Shown here one piece after another: positions 33,759 through 45,000 of a DNA stretch of 64,000 bases; position 1 is the stretch's first letter; each line of letters starts with the position of its first letter. A model generated the notes under the pieces. It searched no databases and was not told the DNA's origin. It saw only the letters and a program-made list of their open reading frames with translations. The stretch spans positions 107,382,914 to 107,446,913 of the forward strand of contig CAKMRJ010005523.1 in NCBI GenBank assembly GCA_928212115.1, given 5' to 3'. Both the position numbers and the translations under genes were made by a program. This stretch comes from Lactuca virosa. Taxonomy: Eukaryota; Streptophyta; Magnoliopsida; Asterales; Asteraceae.

Positions 33759-36446
33759 AGGTTTCGATCCTGGGACCTATGGGCTATGGAACGTTGGTTG
33801 AAGAGTCGAGGATGAGGAATATGTTAGTTCATTATTTTCAGACTGGGAGTCAGGGTTACGAATGGACAGTTCAGATGTCCGGTAGTAGGATGGTGCGAGA
33901 TTCTAAATGACTAGAGGTAGTCATGATGAGAAGTTTTTGAGGATTTCATCGGAGATTCGGAGTATTTGGAATTGCTTGACCTCCATCAGGGAGATCATCA
34001 AGCATTGCGTATCACCTTCCAAGAGTAGGTGCGATGTTATTGGTAAAAACAGTCTGTGGGTTAGATTGTTGGCGAACCAATTGGCGATGGTTCGAGCCCT
34101 GAGTGGGGGAGAACCGGGTACTTTTGAGGAGATCAGAGAATTGTTCAAGAGCGGTTAGAGAACTGGATAGAGAGGCCTGCGGTGCGAATTCCTGAGACCA
34201 GGGTTATTGGTGGTCAAGGAGAGGTACAGATTGAGATAGTGCATGTGGTACGTGTTTGAGAAAGGGTGAGTGTCTCCACGGTAAGTGGCCGTTGGTCGGA
34301 AACCTTGTGGTGGTTAGGAATCCTTCAAGGTTAAAATGGTGAATTCTAGGTGGTTGGCTTGCGAGGTTAGTTCGGCGGTTGAGAATTTCTGGTTCAGAGT
34401 ATGGGCTATTATATGCAGTATGGGAAGGGAAGAAGTTGATTGGGCAACCAACTTCAGGGTCGTTATGAGTATTCTTGCATGAGTTTTGAGCATTAGAGGA
34501 GGAAGTTTCGGATTGTCATCTTCGTGTTCTGAGTCGTTGGCAATTTCTCCGTGTTTTAATTTGGAAGATGGAGTATTCCGGGGTTACAAGTGACACAAGG
34601 GAAAGATCGGTTGCGAGATTTCGAGGAAGCAATGCGATATCTGAGTATGATGCCATGAGTATGAGATCAGTGGTAGAGTCAAGACACTGCGAGGCGTTGT
34701 AATGGTATTACGGGGTATCCGAGTTTAATGTCCTAAATCTCGTATTATTTTGAGCTTTGAGTTTGAGAGGACGAGTGGTGAATCAAGTGTCTATGGTTCC
34801 GGTGGGGGCCCTTCAGCTAATTGACATCAAATGGATTTACTTGAGAAGGTGAATTGCATCGAGGAAAAGAGGTTTTGTTGTGACGGTGATTGTCCGAAGT
34901 AGTGATGCTTAGCTTGGATGGGTGTGTGTGTATCTATCTATGCTGGGCCGTAGAGCATGAGTTAATGATCGCAGTGTGGTGTCAACCTGAGGATGAGATT
35001 GTGAAGTGGTAAGAGTAAATGTGGTAAGACTACAGGGAGCTGCAGTTTCAATGAGTCAGTGCAGAGAGGTTGTGGTGATGCTACGGGGAGCCGTAGTACT
35101 CACTATTCAGTGAGGGGTGTGGTGATGCTACGGGGAGCCGTAGTACTCACTATTCAGCGAGAGGTTGTGGTGATGCTACGGGGAGCCGTAGTACTCACTA
35201 TTCAGTGAGAGGTCGTTGTGATACTACGTGGAGCTGTAGTACCCACTAGTCAGCGAGAGAATGTTGTGATGAAGTTTTCTCTGATCAGAGCTTGACGCAG
35301 AAGAGTTTTAGGCTTGGGTAGCCCTAATATTTGACTTGTGGAAGCCTGGGGTCGAACCAGGGGCGAGACTGGGGTCTCCATGTTTGTCGGAAGTCGTGAT
35401 ACTCCGAATGGAGTAGTGGTTTTCATGGCCAAGGGGAGTGAATCAGTGAGGTACGCATGGGTTGCGGGTCATGAGTCATGAGTTGAGTGGTTTATTGGGA
35501 CGAGTGGTTCCAATTCTGGATCGGACCAGACTCTCGATATTAAGTTTGACTCTAGTGGTGCATTGAGTAGGTGAAATGAGACTCCGGATTCTGAGATGAG
35601 TTCCATTTTGAGGAATATTGTTTGTCATCAGATGTTTTGGACCGGAGTGGGTCAGTTCGTTGGTGCGGGAGGTACCGCGAGGTGCTCGTATCTAGGGAGT
35701 AGTGTTCGACGGGGGTCGAGGGTGAAACAATTTTGTAGGATTGTGGAATCCGTTGGGGTAAAGAGAACTTCGTGACTTGGGTGTCACTGGGCTGAGATAG
35801 TTGTTATGAGAAGGAAGTCAGTTAGACATTTCGGGATATGTTATGGGTGACCTTTGGAGGTTCAACTGTGGAGTCAGAAGTTGACCTAGTGCTTAGTATT
35901 AAAAAGGGGTATGAGGAACGAAGCTGGGACTTGTGATTGTGATGTCTGAGGACACTTCTGAGCGAGCCTGGTTATTCTCTTGTGTCTGAAGGGCAGAGTG
36001 TTGAGGATTCTTTGTTCGGATGGGTTCTGATAGCAGTTTAGTGTATGATCCCTGGTGGGGTGTGGACCCTTCCGTTTCTTGGGCGTGATTTGGATCATTA
36101 GCATGTTGATATGAGTGAGCGGTAGCCGATTGTTGGATTTGGTCTTGTGAGAATCAGAGGATCAGTGAGTTATCAGGGTTTGATATTCGAGGAGCGAATA
36201 TCATGGTGATCGCTTGAGTAGGCGGTCTGGCGGCGGGTCAGGCCACTAGAGCTTCCGGATAGTGGGGAGGAGTATATTAGCGACAGAAGAGTTGGTTCAG
36301 TTCTGGTCTTGGGAGTTTTGTGTGGTTTCAGGTGTCCATAGAGGAAGATATCGGGGTAGTATTAGATCCTTTCGGTGGTGCCTTTTGGATTGATGATTTC
36401 ATTATGTGAGTGGTTAAGGAGTGATTTCGAGGGCGAAATCTAATTC
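33759..36446 (+). other. Internal region of element D without pol
   Basis: GT-rich sequence with frames no longer than 83 codons. The frame at 33907-34158 (charged, with an AMVRALSGGEPGTFEEIREL segment) might be a Gag relic, but I recognise no domain. No D-S-G protease, Y/F-x-D-D or integrase motifs are present on either strand. Confidence 0.6.
35023..35262 (+). repeat. Tandem double-hairpin repeat in element D
   Basis: Five units of about 48-52 bp. The core unit has CTACGGGGAGCCGTAG (6-bp stem, 4-nt loop) followed by TCACTATTCAGTGA (5-bp stem, 4-nt loop). The three middle units are nearly identical; the first and last are diverged but mostly keep pairing (CTACAG/CTGCAG in the first). Confidence 0.75.
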
Positions 36447-36460
36447 AAGTGGGGGAGAAT
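36447..36460 (+). other. Polypurine tract of element D
   Basis: AAGTGGGGGAGAAT directly before the 3' LTR. Confidence 0.8.
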
Positions 36461-38137
36461 TGTAACATCCGGATTTTTAGAGGTATTATGGTGTAGGTTA
36501 ATATTGTGATTAAAGGAGAGACTCGACGAGTTGAGGGTCCAACTCGCCGAGTCGAGTCGGGTTTCTCCCGTGGATTTAATGAATGCACTCGACGAGTCCG
36601 AGGAGAGGGACTCACCGAGTAGGCGCTGATTAGAGAAACCCTAATTTCCGGGGTTTGGGACCTATTTAAAGGCACTTATAGCCTCATTTGCGGCCACCCT
36701 TTCCCTGGAAGCAAACCCTAAAGGTCATTTGATCTAGAAAGTGAGAGAGAAGCTATCTTGGGATTTTTAGTGCATCATTTGAGAAGAAGAGAAGGAGATC
36801 AAGCAAGGATCAAGAGGGGGAAAGTTGGATCCAGTGACAGATCGTCCATAGCTTCTGAGGAAGGTAAAAGTCTGCACCTTTCTCATTATTTTGGTTAGAT
36901 CTCATGTGTTTGGAGTTCTAGGGCTTTTACCACCTTTGGTTTGGGACTTTGAGTAAAATGGATTAGCTAGAAGCCTAGTCCTCAGATCTGGACCTTGTGA
37001 GGTCCCTAGAGTCCAAAGGTCCCAACTTTATTCATCCAAATGAGGGTTGTTGTGCTTAACACCTTAAGAAGGGTTTGTTTTGGCATTTTGAGGCATTTAT
37101 GCCATGTATGAACATAAAGGTCAAGACTTTATGTGTCTCTGGTGTATTAAAGGGCTAGATCTAGGGTTTGGAATGAGAGATCTGACTTTGGACGTCTGAA
37201 TGAGGAATCAGACCGAGGGGACTCGTCGAGTCCATGAGTTGACTCGACGAGTCAGTGAGGGTTTGTCCCGATAAGCTTGAGCATGCGATAGCTCGACGAG
37301 TTGGGGGTCAACTCGACGAGCTGAGCTGGACTGTCACGAGATTTCTGAGGAAAGTAAGTGGACTCGACGAGTCGCAAGGGTGCACTCGGCGAGTCGGGTC
37401 AAACATGGACTGTTGACTCGAGTTTGACTTCTGTTGACTTTGGGGTTTGGTCAACATGAGTAATGGAGACCATGGAGGGGTAAAATGGTCTTTTACCCAA
37501 TTCAAGAGTTAGAGAAAGAAGAATAGCCCTCATTTATTGGGGTCGTGTGAAGAGTATTGATTAGAGATATTCATCTTTTGTGCTAGGCGGAGGCTAGTTC
37601 GAATTTCGGGTGCGAGGGTATTTACTTGCTGCTTGTCAGGTGAGTCTTCTCACTATACTTTACCTTGAGTGGTAATTAGAGTTGTGTGACAGAGTATCTT
37701 GTATGCTATGTATGTGATGTGTTGCACTGCATTATTTCTATGTGATTTATGCTGTGTGTATTCCAGAGTTTACAGAGTTAGGACCGGAAGGTCCATAGAG
37801 TTAGGACCAGAGGGTCCACAGAGTGAGGGCCAGAGGGCCCACAGAGTTATAGCCTCGAGTGGCTACTATGTGTTATATGTGGTATTTTGGGGAACTCACT
37901 AAGCTTCGTGCTTACCGTGTTATGTGTTATGTGTTATGTGTTTCAGGTTGTTCTCAGGAATCGCGGGAAGGCATCGGTTTGATTGTACACACCAGAGAAA
38001 GAGTTATGTTTTGAGGATCCTGGATTTTTAATGGAGTTGTGTTTTTTAATTTGAATAAACGAGATTTCCATACAATATGTTATGAAAAGTATGCGATTTT
38101 AAAATGAAAAATATTTTTGAAAAATTACGGTGTTACA
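36461..38137 (+). repeat. 3' LTR of element D (1677 bp)
   Basis: It is nearly identical to the 5' LTR, with a handful of substitutions and an extra TTATGTG unit near 37925. It is followed by the GAATG duplication. Confidence 0.92.
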
Positions 38138-38411
38138 GAATGAATGATTTACACAATCAATCCTCATATATTTAATTAGTCTCTTTTGATCACAAAATTA
38201 ATTCCAAATTAATTATTGATCAATACTAATTATATGATACGATTTCATATTAATATATTAGAACTTATAATATATTAATAAACTATAAATAACCTTTTCT
38301 CAATTATCCATCCTTCAGTTTGTTCCGGTGCCATGCAACCCAAATGGACCATGCTACTCTCGGGTCAAGTACATATCGATTATAGTTATGGACTTAGACA
38401 TTAATCCAACA
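38138..38411 (-). repeat. 5' LTR of element B, part 2
   Basis: It starts with the duplicated GAATG and matches 5310-5567 of the B 3' LTR. It ends at the LTR start TGTTGGATTA (minus sense) at 38411. Gypsy E coding sequence follows. Confidence 0.88.
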
Positions 38412-39372
38412 AAAAGCATAGCCCCCAACTCCAAATCATGAGTAGGGTAGTTAGCCTTATGACGCTTCAACTGTTGTGACACATAAGCAATCACTCTACC
38501 CTGTTGCATGAGTATCGCACCCAACCCATTGATGGAAGCATTACAATGCACCACCATATCCTCCACGCCCTCTGGAAGGGTCAACACTGGGGCCTCACAT
38601 AGTTTCTGCCGTAAAGTCTCAAATGCCTCCTGCTGCTCAAGCCCCTAAACAAAATCCACACCCTTCTTAATTAGACGGGTGAGAGGAACAACAATCTTGG
38701 AGAAATCCTAGATGAATTTCCGATAATGCCCAGCCAAACATAGAAACTCCTGATCTCTGAGGGAGTCATCGGAACCTTCCACTGCATAACTGCCTCAATC
38801 TTGGCTGGATCGACCAATATCCCATTCTGGTTGACGAGGTGACCCAAGAACTGAACCTCACGCAACCAGAATTTGCATTTGGAGAACTTGACATATAGCC
38901 TCTCCCTCCCCAGTACCCCTAGGAGCTCCCGCAAGTGCTTCTCATGCTGCTATTTGGTCTTGGAGTAGACTAATATATCATCGATGAACACAATAACAGA
39001 CTGATTGAGCATCGGTTGACACACCTTGTTCATCAAATCTATGAATGATGCTTGTGCGTTGGTGAGCCCAAATGACATCACCATAAACTCATAATGGCCA
39101 TAACGAGTGCGGAAAGTTGTCTTCTCCTCATCCTCCTCCCTAACTCTCATTTGATGGTACCCTGACCTCAAATAAATCTTGGAGAACCAAGATGCACCCT
39201 GCAACTGATAAAAAACGTCATCAATCCTCGGGAGTGGGTAACGATTTTTCACTGTCAACTTGCTCAACTCCCGGTAATCTATGCACATCGGATGGGTACC
39301 ATCCTTCTTTTTCACAAACAGAATCGGTGCTCCCCAAGGCGAAGTGCTTGATCGAATGAAATGCTTGCCCAA
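38412..39372 (-). pseudogene. Gypsy E reverse transcriptase and proximal RNase H
   Basis: The minus frames read, in order: SPWGAPILFVKKKDGTHPMC (from about 39345), YPLPRIDDVFYQLQGASWFS, the GYHQMR segment, FGLTNAQASF and the catalytic F-I-D-D-I-L-V-Y-S motif near 38970 (39372-38950). The thumb with FLGHLVNQNGILVDPAKIEA is in 38934-38671. RNase H starts in 38587-38412, where the first catalytic aspartate is asparagine (HCNAS instead of CDAS). Stops and shifts lie near 39373, 38940 and 38660. The frame stops where element B enters at 38411. Confidence 0.88.
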
Positions 39373-39378
39373 CAGCTC

Positions 39379-40014
39379 CTAAAGCTGAGAGGACAGCTCC
39401 TGCATCTCTGGTGGTGCAGGCGATAACGTGCCTTGGCGGTTGGGGGCTGAACCGGGGATCAGATCGATCCAAAACTCCACCTGCCTCTCTGGTGGTATAC
39501 CAGGAAAATCCTCCGTGAAATCCCGAACTATCGGGACATCTGACACTGAACGACTCGGCTCCATACGAGTATCTACCACATATGCTAGGTAGCTTGGGCA
39601 TCTATGTTGGATAAACCTACGGGCTCTCGCCGCTGAGCAAAATGTTGAACCAACCATGGTACCCTCACCATAAATGGTCAACTTTCCTCCACTTGGGGTA
39701 CGAATCACCATCAGTTGTCTCTCACAATCAATATGAGCCCCAAACCGGCTCAACCAATCCATCCCAACAATAATGCTGACATCCTCCATGGGAATTGGGT
39801 ATGACACCCCAAAAATCTCCAAAGTACAATCACGGAAAACACTCGAAATCGGGACTCTATCCTTGCCGGCAACATAAATCCATATAGGATGCTCCAATGC
39901 ATCAAGAGGAATGCCAAAATTCCTACTAAAAGTCGAGGATACAAATGACCGAGTTGCACCCGAGTCAAATAACACTGATGCAAGCAAGGAGTTCACAAGA
40001 AAAGTACCTAACAT
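39379..40014 (-). pseudogene. Gypsy E aspartic protease
   Basis: A 211-codon frame starting at 40014. The catalytic motif is L-F-D-S-G-A-T-R-S-F at about residues 15-24. A conserved VGMDWLSRFGAHIDC segment follows near residue 88-102. The frame then runs into the linker before RT (GIPPERQVEF...DLIPGSAPN) and ends at a stop just before the RT frame. The protease would cut the polyprotein. This is one of the best-preserved parts of element E. Its upstream side is broken 14 bases before the ATG by element F. Confidence 0.85.
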
Positions 40015-40028
40015 AAATATGAATCATA

Positions 40029-40793
40029 TGTTGGATAAGGTGTCTAAGTCCATAACTATTTTTTGGTATGTACTTGACCCGACCCGGCATGGTCCATTTG
40101 GGTTGCATGGCATCATGCATTTGGATAGACTAAATGAGAGAAATAACACTTGTGGTTTATTAATATATTATAAGTTCTAATATATTAATAGTATTATTTA
40201 ATTAGTAATGATCAAGAATTAATCTAGGATTAATTAAGTGATCAAAAGATAACTAATTAAATATATGGGTAGATTATGTAAATCTTCCATATCTTATATA
40301 GTGGGCTAAGAGGCTCCATGGATTATCAAGTTGGGTTCCACCCATAGGATGCTCCATGGGAGTTACAAACCCATGGGTCATGGAAATGAAGAGTCATGAC
40401 ACATTAGGGTTTACATGGTGTAACCCTAGATGTGTCAACACTATATAAGAAACCCATTCTCCACCAAAATTGGCTACACATAAGAAACAAGAGGGCTAGG
40501 CCGAGTTTAGAAGTGTTTATTCTCTCTAAAGTCATTCCAAAAGCATTTGGTGTTGTGTGAAGCATTTGAGGCATCACACTTGGGGTGCTAGGCTCACAAG
40601 GTTTCAAGGATCATAAGCAACAACAAGGTAAGTTATTCTATCTTTCATGCAAGTTAAAATTTGTTCCCCATGTATGCTAGATAGGAATATAACCTTGGAA
40701 TTCAACTTTGCATGATAATTAGACAAACATAGATCCAAGGTTATTAGGGTTGCATGTACACTTAGGAAGTGTTAGAATGCTCAAAACCCATCA
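40029..40793 (+). repeat. 5' LTR of copia F (765 bp)
   Basis: Ends are TGTTGGATAAGG and CAAAACCCATCA. The TATATAAG box is at 40442-40449. It is related to the LTR of element A. Confidence 0.93.
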
Positions 40794-40794
40794 G

Positions 40795-40807
40795 TGGTGT
40801 CAGAGCC
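40795..40807 (+). promoter_or_regulatory. Primer binding site of copia F
   Basis: TGGTGTCAGAGCC one base after the LTR: a tRNA-Met site with one mismatch (G for A). Confidence 0.85.
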
Positions 40808-41596
40808 TAGGTTTGTTTGTTGTTTTTTTTTGTGTGCAAACAGCTTGAAAAAAAAAAATTTCGTTAAATTACAAGTTTTTTTTAAGTGTAATTTTTGATT
40901 CTTGAAAGTGTTCATATTCATGTTCTTGAACTTATGAAGATTAGATGATCATAGGAATTGTTTGTAACCTTCATGGTAGTTTAATTCATGATCATAATGT
41001 GTTTTAATGGAGTCCATAACTTGTCCTCAAGTTATGGAAAACCAAAAGTCTCACTTTTATTAAAGCCATTAAAAGAACACAAGAGTTATAAAAATGAAGA
41101 GTCTTCATTATTATTACTCAATTAATTCATAAGTTATAAGAAATGAAAAGTTTTGGAAGTTTACAAAACTTGCCCTCGAGTTTTGGAACATGTAAAGTCT
41201 TGATTAAAACTTTAGCTCCAACCCTTAGAATTTTAAAAGTTAAAATTCAACCCTTATACTTTATAATATTATAAGTTACTAATATATATATGTATAACAA
41301 CAAGTCGTCTTACCGCTAGTACGCCTCATTCACGAAGCCGGTCTATAAGGGGGTATAAGGTTGTTGCCTATAAAATGGCAACTTAATGGGTGTCCACTCT
41401 CACCCACCGCTTCCTTGATCGGTGGAGGGTCGTTAGCCGAACGGGTAAGACAAGGACTTATAAATTCTCATTAAAAGTATGATGAATATTATAAAGTAAC
41501 TAAATGCTTTTATTAAATTCCCAATCTTAGTTACTTTAGGAAAATGTGAATAAGGTGCTAATCCATGAAATTACACTTTACACTTTGTTTAAGTCG

Positions 41597-41630
41597 TTGG
41601 TGGAGCGTGTGTGGTTAACCGGCACACTAA
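41597..41630 (+). promoter_or_regulatory. Leader hairpin 1 of copia F (GGTTAACC loop)
   Basis: Arms TTGGTG (41597-41602) and CACTAA (41625-41630) pair with one G.U. The loop is 22 nt with GGTTAACC. Confidence 0.65.
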
Positions 41631-41678
41631 CTTGGACTTAACAAGGTAGGTAAAGGGTGACTTAAGGTTTACCATAGC

Positions 41679-41714
41679 ATCGGTGGAGCGTGTGTGGTTT
41701 ACCGGCACATCGAT
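41679..41714 (+). promoter_or_regulatory. Leader hairpin 2 of copia F
   Basis: Arms ATCGGTG (41679-41685) and CATCGAT (41708-41714) pair with one G.U. The loop is 22 nt; the palindrome is GGTTTACC here, one base off. Confidence 0.6.
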
Positions 41715-41958
41715 TGAGTGATAAACCTTGAGGGTACCAAGTGATTTGCATGGTTACTTCACACCTCGTTTTGTGATCCTCGGTATCCCAGTCACAAAAC
41801 TTGGAGGGCACACTCGAGATTGAAACATGCCTTTGAAAAGTTCATTGAATCTCAAAAGAATCTAGGAATTTCTAAGAACCAATTAAAAACCTAATATTTA
41901 TATTTCGTTTTTCATGGTGGAAATTGGTGAATCGTCATTCACCTACCTTTCAAATATG

Positions 41959-41997
41959 TTATAGCTTGGATTACGGCATACCTCTTCTAAGTTATAA
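41959..41997 (+). promoter_or_regulatory. Leader hairpin 3 of copia F
   Basis: Arms TTATAGCTT (41959-41967) and AAGTTATAA (41989-41997) pair with one G.U. The loop carries GGCATACCTCTTC. It is 94 nt before gag. Confidence 0.6.
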
Positions 41998-42091
41998 TAT
42001 ATTGTGATTGGATCCTAGCCTTAATATTACATTTGGGTGTTTTATTAAGGACTCTCTTAATATCTAAACTAATCTTGTTCTCTTCTTTCAG

Positions 42092-45000
42092 ATGTCTTCA
42101 AACAATGCTGCTTCTGGCTCTAATCCTAATGGCTCCTTTACCCTTATGAACTTGTGTGGGAAAGTCACTTTTGATGGATCCAACTTCAATGAATGGATCA
42201 GAAACATCAGGATGATTACCCGCTACGAGGACAAAGAATATGTCCTTGACAAGGAGCTTAAGGAGATTGATGAGACCACTGCAACTCCCCAGGAGATCGC
42301 TGACTTCCGGCACATGAAAGGGATGCTACAAAAGTGGCATGCATCATGTTGGCCACCATGACAGCGGAACTCCAAAAGTCCTATGAGGACTTCTACCCTT
42401 TTGAAATGCACCAAGATCTGATGGAAAGATACCATCAAAGTGCACGACAAGAGAGGTATGAAATCATATGCTCTATCATAACAACCATGATGAAGGACGG
42501 GGAATCCGTCACGAGCCACATGCAGAAAATGCAAAGGTATGTGGATCGGTTGCTGAAGCTTAATGTGAACTTCCCTGAGGAGCTTGCAATAGATATCATT
42601 TTGCACTCCTTACCATCGTGCTATGATCAATTCCGCATGACATATCACATGAATAAGGAAGAGGTCACACTCAGCAAACTTCAGGGACTCCTCAAGACCG
42701 CAGAAACAGGTCTTAAGGGTAAGTCGGTTGTTAACACTCCTACTCCAAACTCCGCCCCGGTTTTGGCAATCGGGAAAGGTAGAGGGAAGAAGAGGAAGAG
42801 CTCTTCGAAGGGTACCAAGGCTAGGACCCTTGATGGCTCTTCTTCAAGTGGAACCAAGAAAGGTTTTGTCACTCCTTCTTCTGACCCTAAAGAGGCTGAA
42901 TGTTACTATTGCCATGAAAAGTCACATTGGAAGCGAAACTGCCCAAAGTACCAGCAAGATGTGAAGGATGGGAAAGTTAAACCCAACCATGCAGGTATTT
43001 ACACTATCTTATCTAATAACTCACCCCATTCTAACTCTTGGGTCCTTGATACCGGTTGTGGTATTCATATCTGTTCTGTTAATGCAGGGACTAAGAAGAA
43101 GTGAGAATGTGGAGCATGGAAGAATAAACTTAATCATGGGGAATAGGAAAGCTTTACCTGTCACCAAGATTGGAGTTTATACTTTATCGCTAAGTAGTGG
43201 GTTTAGTTTAGATTTGAATAAATGTTGTTATTCGCCAGAAATGGCAAGAAATATTATTTCCTTTCATGCATTGTATAAACAAGGTTTCACCTTTTCATTT
43301 GATAATGAAGTTGGTTCGATTAATGCTTTCTTTAATAATGTTCTTTATTTTAAAGCATTACCTTGTGATGGTGTGTATGAAACTGTATCTGTGGTTGATA
43401 ACTTAGGAAATAATGTATTGTGTATTGATTCTGTTAATGATAATAACTTGGATAAAGCATCATTATGGCATTGTCGTCTTGGACATATAAGCAAGAAACG
43501 CATAGGCCAACTCCAAAAGGATGGAGTATTGGAGTCATTTGACCTAAAGTCAGATGATAGTTGCGAATCATGCTTACTTGGAAAAATGACAAAGTCACCC
43601 TTCACAGGTTCTTGTGAGAGGGGTGAAGGTTTGTTGGATCTTATACACACGGATGTGTGTGGGCCCTTCAAACATGCCACAAGGGATGCTAATCGTTATT
43701 ATTTGACTTTTACTGATGATTACAGTAGATATGGATATGTCTACTTAATCAAGCATAAGTCAGAGACTTTTGAGAGGTTTAAAGAGTTTAAACAGGAAGT
43801 CGAGAATCAATTGGGCAGGAACATTAAGATGCTTCGATCCGATCGAGGTGGTGAGTATCTTAGTTCAGAGTTCCTCGACTATCTTAGGGAATGTGGGATT
43901 GTCTCACAATTGACACCTCCCAGGACACCGCAGTTGAATGGTGTAGCTGAGAGGCGTAATCGAACCTTGTTGGATATGGTTCGTTCCATGATGAGTCGAG
44001 CTTCGCTACCAATCTCATTTTGGGGGTATGCCTTAGAGACTGCCGCCCATATCCTTAATCTAGTTCCCACAAAGAAAGTTTCCAAAACTCCTCATGAGAT
44101 GTGGACTGGTAAAGTACCCAAACTAGACCACATTAAGATTTGGGGTTGCGAGGCTTTCGTGAGACGCGAGACTCATGATAAGCTCGAACCTCGAAGTGAG
44201 AGGTGTATTTTCATCGGCTACCCACAGAAATCCTTTGGTTACCTCTTCTACAGACCTAGTGAGAATGTGGTCTTTGTAGCTAGGAGGGCTTTCTTTCGAG
44301 AGAGAGAGAGTTCATAAGCCAAGGAGACAGTGGGAGGCAAGTTGACCTTGAAGAAATTCAAGAGTCAAGTGGTGAAGGAACTTCAAACCCTAGCACTCAA
44401 CTTGAGGAGGAAACTCCTGTTGAGCCAATTGACAAGTCTGTACCTCTGAGGCGTTCCACAAGGGTTAGGAATGCACCTGAGCATTACTATGGATTCCATA
44501 TTACTGCGGAAGGTGATACACTTATCAGTGATGAGACACTGATAGGTCTGGATGAACCTAACAGTTACGCGGAAGCCATGGCAGGCCCTGAGTCAGCCAA
44601 GTGGAAAGAGGCAATGGACAGCGAGATACAGTCCATGTATGACAATCAAGTTTGGAACTTGGTTGAGAATGTACCAGGTCGTAAGACTATAGGGTGCAAA
44701 TGGATCTTCAAGAAGAAGACCGACATGGATGGTAATGTACACACTTATAAGGCACGACTGGTTGCAAAGGGTTTCTCACAAACTCCGGGAGTTGATTATG
44801 ATGAGACCTTTTCTCCAGTGGCCAAGATTAAGTCTATTAGGGTTCTGTTAGCCATAGCTGCATTTCATGACTATGAAATATGGCAAATGGATGTCAAAAC
44901 CGCTTTCCTTAATGGAAAGTTGGCTGAGGATGTTTACATGAGTCAGCCAGAGGGTTTTTTCAACACAAAGTACCCTAATAGAGTGTATAAGCTTGAGAAA

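Larger units (their letters stand above)
32073..38137 (+). mobile_element. Element D, gypsy-type, non-autonomous
   Basis: LTRs are 32073-33742 and 36461-38137, with TGTAACATCC and GGTGTTACA ends. The target duplication is GAATG (32068-32072 and 38138-38142), and the element sits inside the 5' LTR of B. The internal region is only 2.7 kb and shows no protease, RT or integrase. The end sequence before the 3' LTR (ATTTCGAGGGCGAAATCTAA plus a G-rich tract) is typical of gypsy chromoviruses. LTR layout matches that of element E, so D is probably a related non-autonomous derivative. Confidence 0.9.
4783..38411 (-). mobile_element. Copia-type element B, gag-only, carrying three insertions
   Basis: Both LTRs are present on the minus strand: 3' LTR 4783-5567, and 5' LTR 31554-32072 plus 38138-38411. 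The flanks are AAAAC (4778-4782) and AAAAG (38412-38416), a 5-bp duplication with one mismatch. After removing insertions G, C and D, the internal region is about 6.3 kb. It holds a damaged gag but no recognisable protease, integrase or reverse transcriptase. The primer binding site, polypurine tract and leader structure match the copia elements here. This fits a gag-only non-autonomous element (TR-GAG type) moved by enzymes of relatives. Confidence 0.85.
40808..42091 (+). other. Leader of copia F
   Basis: About 1.28 kb, non-coding, with the conserved hairpins at 41597-41630, 41679-41714 and 41959-41997. A short TATATA run lies near 41282. Confidence 0.8.

Noticed and set aside
35023..35262. 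CRISPR-like array (regular repeats of about 50 bp)
   Set aside because: The units are tandem, without unique spacers, inside a plant retrotransposon; CRISPR is not expected in a nuclear genome.
35340..35365. Sequence GGGGTCGAACCAGGGGC resembling a tRNA T-arm
   Set aside because: No acceptor, D-arm or anticodon arm can be placed around it.
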